From Litoribacillus peritrichatus (GTDB lineage Bacteria > Pseudomonadota > Gammaproteobacteria > Pseudomonadales > Litoribrevibacteraceae), in contig NZ_BAABBN010000015.1 in the NCBI RefSeq assembly GCF_039537985.1, positions 372,001 through 436,000 of the forward strand: 64,000 nt of DNA, in the 5' to 3' direction. The position numbers and the translations under genes were made by a program. Under the pieces are notes generated by a model. The model saw only the letters and a program-made list of their open reading frames with translations. It was not told the DNA's origin and ran no database searches. Below are positions 17,701-25,164 of this stretch, piece by piece (the first letter of the stretch is position 1; each line of letters starts with the position of its first letter).

Positions 17701-20700
17701 ACGGAAGGTCGCTTGGGGGTACAGGCTGAGGTACCGGGTGTTGCGGGAATTTGGAAAGACTTAACCGACAATGTAAATCTGATGGCCTCCAACCTGACAG
17801 AGCAGCTGCGGGATGTATCCAAGGTGGCTACGGCCATTCGTGATGGCAAGCTGGGCCAGAAGATTACCGTTGAGGTGCGTGGTGAAATTCTTCAGATTAA
17901 GGAGGTGATTAATTCCACGGTTGATCAGTTAGCGGACTTTGCCTCAGAGGTTACCCGCTTGGCTCAACAGGTAGGGACGGAAGGGCAATTGGGTGTAAAA
18001 GCCAATGTACCAGGGGCTGCTGGGGTGTGGAAGGATTTGACAGATAATGTGAATCTGATGGCCTCGAATTTGACAGAGCAGCTTCGTGATGTATCAAAAA
18101 TTGCAACGGCCATTGCACAAGGGGATCTGAGCCAGAAAATCACGGTTGATGTAAAAGGTGAGATTCTGGAAATTAAGAAAGTAATTAACGACATGATCGA
18201 TACCTTGGATACGTTTGCCGATCAGGTGGTAACGGTTGCACGTGAGGTAGGGGTGGAAGGGCGCTTAGGAGCCCAGGCGGATGTACCTGGAGCCGCCGGG
18301 ACTTGGCGAGATCTTACGGATAACGTAAACGAATTGGCGGGGAATCTGACCAACCAGGTACGTGCCATTGGTGAGGTAGCAACCGCTGTGACCGACGGTG
18401 ACCTGAGTCGTACGATTTCGGTGGAGGCGCAAGGCGAAGTTGCGTTATTGAAAGATAATATAAACCAGATGATTGATACGCTGGCAGAGACGACACGGGT
18501 AAACCAGGAGCAGGATTGGCTGAAAACCAACTTGGCGAAGTTTACCCGGATGTTACAAGGGCAGCGAGACTTGTTCAGTGTAACCAGTCAGGTTCTTTCA
18601 GAATTGGCGCCGGTGGTGGATATCCAGCACGGGGTTTTTTATATGGTTGAGAAAGATGGGGATAAAGCTTATCTGAAGCTTTATGCCGCTTATGCCTATA
18701 AAGAACGTAAGGGCTTATCAAATCAGTTTGAGTTTGGTGAGGGTTTGGTGGGGCAATGCGCGATGGAAAAACAACGTATTTTGCTGACTCATGTGCCATC
18801 CGACTATGTCCAGATCAACTCTGGTTTGGGGGAAGCGCCGCCGCTTAATATCGTGGTTGTGCCCATTGTTTACGAAGGCGAAGTGAAAGGCGTGGTGGAG
18901 TTGGCTTCCTTTGCTTCTTTCAATGATGTTCGTCTGGCTTTTCTGGAGCAACTCTACGAAAGTATGGGGATTGTGGTCGCGACCATCGAAGCCAGTATGC
19001 GCACAGATGAGCTATTGCGACAGTCACAAGGACTGACGGAAGAATTACAAAATCAACAAGAAGAACTGCAGCAAACCAATGAAGAGCTGGAAGAAAAAGC
19101 GCGTCAGCTGAGTGAGCAGAAAACGGAGGTGGAACGCAAAAATACCGAAGTGGAAGAAGCACGAACTGCACTGGAAGAAAAAGCTGAACAACTTGCGCTG
19201 TCTTCCAAATACAAGAGTGAATTTCTGGCAAACATGTCCCATGAATTACGGACTCCGCTTAATAGCTTGCTGATTTTATCTCAACAGTTGACGGAAAATC
19301 TGGAAAGTAACCTGAATGAAAAGCAAGTCAAAGCGGCGAAGACCATTTATGAGTCTGGCAGTGACTTGTTGTCCCTGATTAATGAAGTTCTTGATTTAGC
19401 CAAAGTGGAGTCCGGTACGCTGACCGTGAATGTGAACCGAACCACCTTCCTGGATATTGCCGGTTTTGCGCATCGCAGTTTTGATCAGGTCGCTGATGGT
19501 AAATTGTTAAATTTTGATGTTGAGCTAGCGGAGGATTTAACGGAAGAAATTGAAACTGATATTAAACGGTTGCAGCAGATTTTGCGTAACTTGCTGGGTA
19601 ATGCGTTTAAGTTTACGGAGCATGGCGGAGTTAAACTGATTATTGAACCTGCGACCAGAGGCTGGACAATTGGTCACCCGGTACTTTCCCAAGCCTCTGC
19701 TGTGGTCGCGATGAAAGTATCAGATACCGGTATAGGCATTCCTAAAAATCGTCAATTATTGATTTTTGAAGCATTTCAACAAGCGGATGGCAGCACCAGC
19801 AGAAAGTACGGCGGTACCGGGCTGGGTCTTTCCATCAGCCGTGAACTGGCTCGTTTGCTGGGGGGTGAAATTCGGGTCGAAAGCATTGAGGATGAGGGGT
19901 GTACTTTTACGCTTTACCTACCTCTGCGGTTTCAATACCAAACACAGGTGTCCAGAAAAGATAATAAGCAAAGTTACTTACAGGCAGAGCATTACTTAAA
20001 AGCGCCGCCCTCGTCGTCGCTCCCTGTTGAGTCAATGGCTTCTTCGGGGTTAAAGACGGTACAGACTTCATCGCTGCTTGATGATAGAGGGAGTTTGGTT
20101 GAGGGTGACCGGAGTTTGTTGGTCATCGAGGATGATGAGGCCTTTGCTGAACTGTTAATGAACCATGCGCGAAGTCAAGGTTTTAAAGTGATGGTGGCCT
20201 TGACCGGAAGCGAGGGACTTGAATTGGCGTCCGAGTATCAACCCGATGCGATTACCCTGGACTTACACTTGCCGGACATGCAGGGGCGGGTGGTGCTGGA
20301 TCGTTTGAAACACGATTTGAACACCCGGCACATTCCGGTGCACGTCCTTTCCGTCGATGACGCTGAGTCTCGTTGTATAGCTCAAGGTGCGATTAATTTT
20401 TTGCAAAAACCTTTGGATATTAACGGGCTAGAGCAGGCGATGGCTAACATCAGCCAATATCTTGAGAAACAGGTTAAACACTTGTTGGTCGTTGAAGATG
20501 ACAGCACTCAACGAAATAGCATCGTTGATCTGATCAGTGGTCCGGACGTTGAAATTATGGCGGTGGATTCTGCGGAAGCGGCGCTGAGTGCTTTGAAAGC
20601 GCAGTCATTCGACTGCGTTGTTCTGGACTTAATGCTACCGGACATGGATGGCATTGATCTATTGCATAAGATGAAAGCCGATATTGGTGTGAAACCTCTT

Positions 20701-21279
20701 CCTATTATTGTTTATACCGGCTGTGAATTGACCCCAGAAGAAGAAACGAACCTGAAGCAACTGGCCGAAAGCATTATTGTCAAAGACGCTCGCTCTCCTG
20801 AACGGCTGCTGGATGAGACAGCACTGTTTCTTCATCGTATGGAAAGCCAGTTACCAGAAAAAAAGCAGAAAATGATTCGGCAGGTTTATCAAAGTGACCC
20901 AGCGCTAGCGGGTAGCAAAGTGCTCGTGGTGGACGATGATGTTCGAAATATTTTCGCGGTGACCAGCTTATTGGAACAGCATAATTTAACGGTTTTAAGA
21001 GCGGAGAATGGCAAAGAAGCCATTGAAACCTTAAAACAAAACCCGGACGTGGATGCGGTTTTGATAGACATAATGATGCCCGAAATGGACGGTTATGAAG
21101 CCATGCGCCGGATTCGACAGCAGGCCAAGTTTAAACGTTTGCCCCTGATTGCGTTGACGGCGAAAGCCATGATGGGGGATCGGGAAAAATGCATTGTTGC
21201 CGGTGCATCGGATTACATTACGAAACCCATTAATTCGGAGCAGTTATTGTCGTTGTTACGTGTTTGGATTGCTAAATAA
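14713..21279 (+). CDS. Giant soluble hybrid histidine kinase: 13 HAMP-like units, GAF, kinase, three receivers
   Basis: A 2188-residue cytoplasmic kinase with no membrane segment. Residues ~85-1260 are thirteen tandem HAMP-like units of ~92 residues, like the poly-HAMP arrays of fungal group III osmosensors. A GAF domain follows (~1285-1420), then a Glu/Gln-rich coiled coil (~1440-1500). The HisKA motif is MSHELRTPLNS (His ~1510), and the ATPase (~1615-1740) has NAFKFTEHGG, DTGIGIP and GTGLGLS. Three receivers come last, with Asp in TLDLHLP, VLDLMLP and LIDIMMP. ATG 14713 has AGGAG five bases upstream; an upstream GTG at 14674 lacks one. It heads a same-strand cluster with cheR, cheB, kaiB and two GGDEF-EAL genes. 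The stimulus is unknown. Confidence 0.9.
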   Translation: MATSSIESVVDVLPPKVLLGALRQLKQGNFSTRLPEDLEGVDGQIANLFNEVADIAGTLVADVNSVSKSVGQKGKTKQRLSKAGLKGGWADYVDSVNSMVGGLTQHSAEMARVVAAVSKGDLTQTIDLSGEDQPLSGDFLRYGKMVNGMVEQLSVFGSEVTRVAREVGVEGKLGAQAQVKGVSGAWKELTDNVNLMADNLTNQVRDIAQVTTAVANGDLTKTITVEVKGEILALKNTINTMVDQLGSFADEVTRVAREVGTEGVLGGQAQVKGVAGTWRELTENVNSMANNLTSQVRNIATVTTAVANGDLTKKITVDAKGEILTLKDTINTMVDQLGSFGDEVTRVAREVGTEGVLGGQAKVQGVAGVWKELTDNVNSMANNLTGQVRNIAEVATAIAEGDLGKKITVDAQGEILTLKNTINTMLDKLLSFSSEVTRLARQVGTEGALGVEAQVNDVSGVWKELTDNVNLMASNLTEQLRDVSKVATAIRDGDLSQKITVDVRGEILQIKEVINSTVDQLNIFATEVTSLAGQVGTEGRLGVQAEVPGVAGIWKALTDNVNLMTANLTEQLRDVSKVATAIRDGDLSQKITADAQGEILQMKQAINSKVDLLSMFTNELRVLASQVGTQGQLGVQAEAPGFSGIWKELTDNVNLMASNLTEQLRDVSKVATAIRDGDLSQKITVEVRGEILQIKEVINSTVDQLNVFATETTKLAGLVGTEGRLGVQAEVPGVAGIWKDLTDNVNLMASNLTEQLRDVSKVATAIRDGDLSQKITVEVLGEILQIKEVINSTVDQLNLFATEVTTLAGKVGTEGRLGVQAEVPGVAGIWKDLTDNVNLMTSNLTEQLRDVSKVATAIRDGDLSQIITVDVQGEILQIKEVINSTVDQLNVFATETTKLAGLVGTEGRLGVQAEVPGVAGIWKELTDNVNLMASNLTEQLRDVSKVATAIRDGKLGQKITVQVQGEILQIKEVINSTVDQLNVFATETTKLASLVGTEGRLGVQAEVPGVAGIWKDLTDNVNLMASNLTEQLRDVSKVATAIRDGKLGQKITVEVRGEILQIKEVINSTVDQLADFASEVTRLAQQVGTEGQLGVKANVPGAAGVWKDLTDNVNLMASNLTEQLRDVSKIATAIAQGDLSQKITVDVKGEILEIKKVINDMIDTLDTFADQVVTVAREVGVEGRLGAQADVPGAAGTWRDLTDNVNELAGNLTNQVRAIGEVATAVTDGDLSRTISVEAQGEVALLKDNINQMIDTLAETTRVNQEQDWLKTNLAKFTRMLQGQRDLFSVTSQVLSELAPVVDIQHGVFYMVEKDGDKAYLKLYAAYAYKERKGLSNQFEFGEGLVGQCAMEKQRILLTHVPSDYVQINSGLGEAPPLNIVVVPIVYEGEVKGVVELASFASFNDVRLAFLEQLYESMGIVVATIEASMRTDELLRQSQGLTEELQNQQEELQQTNEELEEKARQLSEQKTEVERKNTEVEEARTALEEKAEQLALSSKYKSEFLANMSHELRTPLNSLLILSQQLTENLESNLNEKQVKAAKTIYESGSDLLSLINEVLDLAKVESGTLTVNVNRTTFLDIAGFAHRSFDQVADGKLLNFDVELAEDLTEEIETDIKRLQQILRNLLGNAFKFTEHGGVKLIIEPATRGWTIGHPVLSQASAVVAMKVSDTGIGIPKNRQLLIFEAFQQADGSTSRKYGGTGLGLSISRELARLLGGEIRVESIEDEGCTFTLYLPLRFQYQTQVSRKDNKQSYLQAEHYLKAPPSSSLPVESMASSGLKTVQTSSLLDDRGSLVEGDRSLLVIEDDEAFAELLMNHARSQGFKVMVALTGSEGLELASEYQPDAITLDLHLPDMQGRVVLDRLKHDLNTRHIPVHVLSVDDAESRCIAQGAINFLQKPLDINGLEQAMANISQYLEKQVKHLLVVEDDSTQRNSIVDLISGPDVEIMAVDSAEAALSALKAQSFDCVVLDLMLPDMDGIDLLHKMKADIGVKPLPIIVYTGCELTPEEETNLKQLAESIIVKDARSPERLLDETALFLHRMESQLPEKKQKMIRQVYQSDPALAGSKVLVVDDDVRNIFAVTSLLEQHNLTVLRAENGKEAIETLKQNPDVDAVLIDIMMPEMDGYEAMRRIRQQAKFKRLPLIALTAKAMMGDREKCIVAGASDYITKPINSEQLLSLLRVWIAK
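14965..18490 (+). repeat. Tandem array of HAMP-encoding 276-bp units
   Basis: The Trp codon that marks each unit falls at 14977, 15268 and then exactly every 276 bases to 18304 (15268, 15544, 15820, 16096, 16372, 16648, 16924, 17200, 17476, 17752, 18028, 18304). That is eleven exact 92-codon steps after a first longer one of 291 bases. Units 5-12 are the most alike; units 8 and 10 also match closely at the DNA level, as if two-unit blocks were duplicated. Expect copy-number change by recombination and assembly errors here. Confidence 0.9.
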
Positions 21280-21396
21280 CGCAGTAGATGCTGACCGCTG
21301 GATCGTGTTCATTTTGGTCAACGTGCAGGGGAAGAAAGTGGGCCTTGGAAAGGTCGAATAAAGAAGAGGAGCACCGTTATTCATGTTCTCAACGAG

Positions 21397-22203
21397 GTGA
21401 CGGATATAGAGCCGTTGATAAATGCTATTCATCAACAATATGGCTATGACCTGAGAGATTATGCCAGAGCTTCTTTAATTCGTCGGCTCTCACTAGCGAT
21501 GAAAAAAGAAAGATTGCGGGACTTTAATGAGTTTCAAGATCGCCTGTTGCATTCACCTGCGTTTTTTTACCGGTTGCTCGGGGTGCTTTCTGTCAATGTG
21601 TCGGCGATGTTTCGTGATCCGGATTTTTATTTGGCACTTCGTCGGCAGGTGATTCCATTGTTACGCACTTGGCCTTTTATCCGTATTTGGCATGCAGGGT
21701 GTGCAAACGGAGAAGAAGTTTACTCTATGGCTATACTTTTGAAAGAAGAAGGGTTGTATGAGCGAAGTAGAATTTATGCCACAGATTTCAGTGAGTTGAT
21801 ACTGGAGCAAGCAAAGCAGGGAATTTATTCGTGTAAAAATGTGCAAACATACATTGAGAATTATCGATTGGCTGGCGGGAAGGAAGATTTCTCGTGTTAT
21901 TACCGAAGTGATTACGATCGCGTGATTATCAGAAATGAATTAAAGAAAAACATTGTATTTGCGCAACATAACTTAGTAAGCGATGGCTCTTTTAATGAGT
22001 TTAATTTGATTCTGTGTCGTAACGTGATGATTTATTTCAACAACGCATTGAAGGACAGAACCCTTAGGTTATTGCATCAAAGTTTGTGCCGTTTTGGGGT
22101 GTTAGCACTAGGGAAAAAAGAGTCTTTGAACGGTACAGAGTTAGGGTTCCGTTATGACACCCTCGCCGAAAACGAACGTTTGTATCGTCGCATCGGCTGG
22201 TGA
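21397..22203 (+). CDS. cheR: CheR-type protein-glutamate methyltransferase
   Basis: A 268-residue enzyme that would move a methyl group from S-adenosylmethionine to glutamate side chains of a sensor protein. The small N-terminal helical domain (to ~75) carries RRLSLAMKKERLRDFNEF, and the catalytic domain has the SAM loop IWHAGCANGEEVYSMAI near residue 95, followed by IYATDFSELIL and the late LILCRNVMIYFNN. It starts at GTG 21397. A five-codon frame (ATG at 21383) ends in a TGA overlapping that GTG and has AGGAG upstream, so translation is probably coupled. It overlaps cheB by four bases. No chemoreceptor gene lies in the window; the HAMP kinase is the likeliest substrate, by inference. Confidence 0.9.
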   Translation: MTDIEPLINAIHQQYGYDLRDYARASLIRRLSLAMKKERLRDFNEFQDRLLHSPAFFYRLLGVLSVNVSAMFRDPDFYLALRRQVIPLLRTWPFIRIWHAGCANGEEVYSMAILLKEEGLYERSRIYATDFSELILEQAKQGIYSCKNVQTYIENYRLAGGKEDFSCYYRSDYDRVIIRNELKKNIVFAQHNLVSDGSFNEFNLILCRNVMIYFNNALKDRTLRLLHQSLCRFGVLALGKKESLNGTELGFRYDTLAENERLYRRIGW

Positions 22204-22925
22204 ACACAGGGTTGGCGCGAATTAAGAGAGCACCGATGGAAAGTCAACAGAATCAAATGAACCGTAATACTGATGAGCTGCACTCTCAGCCAGTGAGGGG
22301 CTGTTCGCCTGATGGCGTTGTGCTCATTGTTGGTTCATTAGGCGGGTTTAAGGCTTTTCAACGAATATTGGCATCACTTCCTCGGAAGGCATTCCAGGGA
22401 AGAAAGGGGAAGTCTGTGGTGATGATGCTTCATCGCAGTCCGAGTACCACAACCGATTTAGGGGCCTTATTACAAAGCCATTGTCTGTTGCCGGTGTCTG
22501 AACCGGATGATAAGGACGCCATGGTTATTGGACACGTTTACATAGCCCCAGCGGATTACCATTTATTGCTGGAGGGGAGGCACTTTGCATTGAGCACGGA
22601 AGGCCCTGTCAATCACTCGAGGCCGGCCATTGATCCTTTATTTCAATCAGCTGCGTTCAGTTTCGGTAAGAACTGTTTGGCAGTGATACTTTCTGGCAAC
22701 AGTGATGATGGAGCACAGGGCGCCGAGACTATTTTAAAGGCGGGCGGCGATGTATGGGTTCAGAATCCAAATGAATGTGAAGCGCCCATTATGCCTGTGG
22801 CTGCGTTGGCCTTGGTGCCTTCGGCGAGAATATTGTCACTGGATGAGATCACGGCAGAACTGGTCGCGTTGGGTCAGGCAACGCAGGCCCGATGGAAAGG
22901 TGAAGGAAATGAACCGCATGTTTGA
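22200..22925 (+). CDS. cheB: CheB-type methylesterase domain without receiver
   Basis: A 241-residue protein made of the CheB catalytic domain only; the receiver that controls classical CheB is missing. The triad is present: Ser46 in VGSLGGF, His78 in MLHRSP and Asp170 in NSDDGAQG. It would remove the methyl groups added by CheR or deamidate glutamine. The start is GTG 22200, overlapping the cheR stop by four bases; ATG 22236, with AAGAGAG upstream, is an alternative that would drop 12 residues. It overlaps the next kinase gene by 17 bases. Activity may be set by a partner receiver, for example in the kinase encoded next. Confidence 0.85.
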   Translation: MNTGLARIKRAPMESQQNQMNRNTDELHSQPVRGCSPDGVVLIVGSLGGFKAFQRILASLPRKAFQGRKGKSVVMMLHRSPSTTTDLGALLQSHCLLPVSEPDDKDAMVIGHVYIAPADYHLLLEGRHFALSTEGPVNHSRPAIDPLFQSAAFSFGKNCLAVILSGNSDDGAQGAETILKAGGDVWVQNPNECEAPIMPVAALALVPSARILSLDEITAELVALGQATQARWKGEGNEPHV

Positions 22926-24321
22926 TGTTACAAAGTCACCCCCTTCCCCCCCGATCAGCAAAACCGCCATTTTGGTGGTCGATGACAATGCAGCAAACCG
23001 ATTAGCAATGGAGCAGGTACTTGAGCCTTTAGGTTATGAATTGCTTGAAGCAGACTCTGGTGCGGGTGCTCTTCGTTTATTGCTGGACAGAGAGGTGGCT
23101 GCGATTCTGCTAGATGTGCAAATGCCGGATATGGATGGTTTTGAAACGGCAGAGCTGATCCGCGCCCGGCCTCAATCCCGTAATACGCCAATTTTATTTT
23201 TAACTGCATTCAGTCAGCAAGAAATACATGTGAAACGAGGGTACGAGTTGGGCGCAGTGGATTATATGTTTAAGCCATTTGAGCCAGATATTCTACGTGC
23301 CAAGGTTTCGGTGTTTGTTGCTTTATTCGAAAAAACGGAAGCGGTACGTACTCAGACGGCACTCATTTGTCGCCTGGAAAGTGAGGCGAAACTGAAGGAA
23401 GAAGCTAACCAAAGGCTGAGAGCAGAAAAAGAAGCGGCAGAGGCTCTGGCTGCTCAATCTCAAATACTGAAACAGCAAGCTCAGCAGCTGGAGAAACAAG
23501 CCGAAGCCTTGGCCAGGTCGAACGAAGAATTGGAACAGTTTGCTTATATTGCTTCCCATGACTTACAAGAGCCGTTGCGTGTCATGGCCAGTTTTACGCA
23601 ATTGTTGGAGGAGCACCTTCAAGATCAAATGGATGACAAGGTGACCAAATACATCCACTACATAGTGGATGGTGCGCAACGTATGCAGAGTATGGTGACC
23701 GACCTATTGAGTCTGTCACGCATCAGTACTCAGGCGCAGCCCCTGAAAATGGTGGATACAGGGCAAGCATTAATGCAGGCCTTGGCAAATTTACAAACTA
23801 CGATTGAAGAGACTCATGCCGATATTCAGTTCGGGCCTTTGCCGAAGGTACTGGCGGATGCGGGCCAGTTGATTCAGGTTTTTCAGAACCTGATCGCCAA
23901 CGCGCTTAAATTTCATGGTGAGACGCCTCCTCAAATCGTCATTGACGCAACGCTGCTGGACGCAGATCAAGCGGAGGGTGACATAAAATCTGCCGACTTA
24001 TCGGATGTTCAGTTCAAGGGCAGCGGGTTTCCACATACTTCTGGAGCAACCAGTGATGCCCCCGAGCTTTTTGTCCGCTTTTGCGTACGGGATAACGGAG
24101 TTGGGGTTGACCCAAAATACTCAGATCAGATCTTCATTATTTTCAAACGGTTACACAGCCGTACCGAATATGAAGGCAGTGGCATAGGGTTGTCGATTGT
24201 TAAAAAAATCGTGGAACGGCATGGTGGAAAGGTTTGGTGCGAGAACTTGGCTAATCAAGGGACTCGCTTTTATTTTACGCTAGCCACGACAGCAGCCAGG
24301 GGGACAGAGAATGGTAACTAA
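22909..24321 (+). CDS. Receiver-coiled coil-histidine kinase
   Basis: A 470-residue soluble protein. Residues ~20-140 are a receiver (VVDDNAANRL, Asp in ILLDVQMPDMDG, Lys in MFKPFEP). A long helical coil rich in Glu, Gln and Ala follows, then a kinase core of the bacteriophytochrome type: phosphoacceptor His in ASHDLQEPLRVMASF (~220), ATPase motifs NLIANALKFHG, RDNGVGVDP, IFKRLHS and GSGIGLSIVKKI. The start at 22909 has AAGG repeats upstream and lies inside the end of cheB. Its own end overlaps the small receiver gene by 11 bases. A receiver at the front of a kinase suggests it is controlled by the giant HAMP kinase upstream. Confidence 0.85.
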   Translation: MNRMFDVTKSPPSPPISKTAILVVDDNAANRLAMEQVLEPLGYELLEADSGAGALRLLLDREVAAILLDVQMPDMDGFETAELIRARPQSRNTPILFLTAFSQQEIHVKRGYELGAVDYMFKPFEPDILRAKVSVFVALFEKTEAVRTQTALICRLESEAKLKEEANQRLRAEKEAAEALAAQSQILKQQAQQLEKQAEALARSNEELEQFAYIASHDLQEPLRVMASFTQLLEEHLQDQMDDKVTKYIHYIVDGAQRMQSMVTDLLSLSRISTQAQPLKMVDTGQALMQALANLQTTIEETHADIQFGPLPKVLADAGQLIQVFQNLIANALKFHGETPPQIVIDATLLDADQAEGDIKSADLSDVQFKGSGFPHTSGATSDAPELFVRFCVRDNGVGVDPKYSDQIFIIFKRLHSRTEYEGSGIGLSIVKKIVERHGGKVWCENLANQGTRFYFTLATTAARGTENGN

Positions 24322-24736
24322 ACCCGTTCGTTTATTGTTAGTGGAAGATAACCCGGCAGATGTCGACTTAATCCTGGATGCGTTAACCAATGCCACAGTG
24401 CGGAGCCGGGTAGAGGTGGCCAATGATGGTGAGCAGGCGTTGGCTTGGCTCAATGCCGTCGAAACGCTTCCTGATTTAATCTTTCTGGACTTAAATTTAC
24501 CGAAAATGGGTGGGTTGGACGTTTTGCAGAAACTTAAACAAACCTCCCGGTTTAAACGTGTGCCCGTGGTGGTGTTAACGTCTTCGCAGGCCGATCAGGA
24601 TGTGCTGAAAAGTTACGACTTAGGCGCGAATACCTACACCTGTAAACCGTTGAACCTGAACGATTATCGGCAGGTCATTCGGATAATAGAGGCCTTTTGG
24701 TTCGGGGTTGCTCAATTGCCACCAGATCAAAAATAA
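24311..24736 (+). CDS. Single-domain response regulator, Rcp1-like
   Basis: A 141-residue stand-alone receiver: acidic pair in LLVEDNPADVDLI, phosphoacceptor Asp in IFLDLNLPKMGG, Thr in VVLTSS and Lys in CKPLN. The NPAD and LPKM forms and the C-terminal helix match Rcp1-type regulators, which pair with bacteriophytochrome-class kinases such as the one encoded just before it and overlapping by 11 bases. With no output domain it must act by protein contact. Rcp1-like receivers are also frequent beside kaiB/kaiC genes, and kaiB follows 107 bases downstream. The direct target is unknown. Confidence 0.85.
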   Translation: MVTKPVRLLLVEDNPADVDLILDALTNATVRSRVEVANDGEQALAWLNAVETLPDLIFLDLNLPKMGGLDVLQKLKQTSRFKRVPVVVLTSSQADQDVLKSYDLGANTYTCKPLNLNDYRQVIRIIEAFWFGVAQLPPDQK

Positions 24737-24843
24737 GTAAGTGCTGGTTACGGATGGCCTCTAGGGGGACTCTCTGGGGCTGCTTTGGGTGGGAGTGTTT
24801 GGTCATTATTGCTTCCGGGTTATGTTTGATCAGGAGATGAACC

Positions 24844-25158
24844 GTGAAATATCAACTGACTCTTTTTGTTGCGGGTACGTCGGGGACGTCTCAGCGTGCT
24901 CGCCGGAACCTGGAAGAAATGTTCCGCCAGGAGCTGGCTGATCAATATACGCTTGAGGTCGTCGATGTGCTGGAACAACCGGAGCGTGCAGATAAGTTCG
25001 ATATTTTAGTGACGCCGACCTTAATCAAGCATATGCCTCTGCCATTAAGAAAAATCGTGGGGGACTTTGGCAACAAAGCAGAAGTTCTCTTGGGGTTGGA
25101 TATTTTTAATAAAACAGTGGAAGCATCCGCTTTATATACTCAAGCAAATGAACGGTGA
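24844..25158 (+). CDS. kaiB: KaiB-family protein without a visible KaiC
   Basis: A 104-residue thioredoxin-fold protein clearly of the KaiB family. It has the opening LTLFVAG, then DILVTPTL (53-60), KHMPLPLRKIVGDFGN (62-77) and VLLGLD (81-86), in the order seen in cyanobacterial KaiB. The Gly-Asp after the second helix, in the fold-switch region, is kept. KaiB normally binds the KaiC ATPase and displaces other partners. GTG start with AGGAG about seven bases upstream. It sits 107 bases after the Rcp1-like receiver and six before a GGDEF-EAL protein. No kaiC or kaiA gene is in the window, so it either binds a distant KaiC or has another job. The fold is sure; the function here is not. Confidence 0.9.
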   Translation: MKYQLTLFVAGTSGTSQRARRNLEEMFRQELADQYTLEVVDVLEQPERADKFDILVTPTLIKHMPLPLRKIVGDFGNKAEVLLGLDIFNKTVEASALYTQANER

Positions 25159-25164
25159 AGGGTT

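Noticed and set aside
14965..18490. Regular repeats that could suggest CRISPR or satellite DNA
   Set aside because: The 276-base period is in frame and each unit encodes a HAMP-like domain. No short direct repeats with unique spacers are present here or elsewhere in the window.
16071..18530. Several 60-160 codon open frames opposite the HAMP array
   Set aside because: They repeat with the same 276-base period and are shadows of the coding strand.
21376..21400. A possible frameshift at the start of cheR
   Set aside because: CheR is complete from GTG 21397 and the upstream frame is only five codons. Coupled translation explains it without a sequence error.
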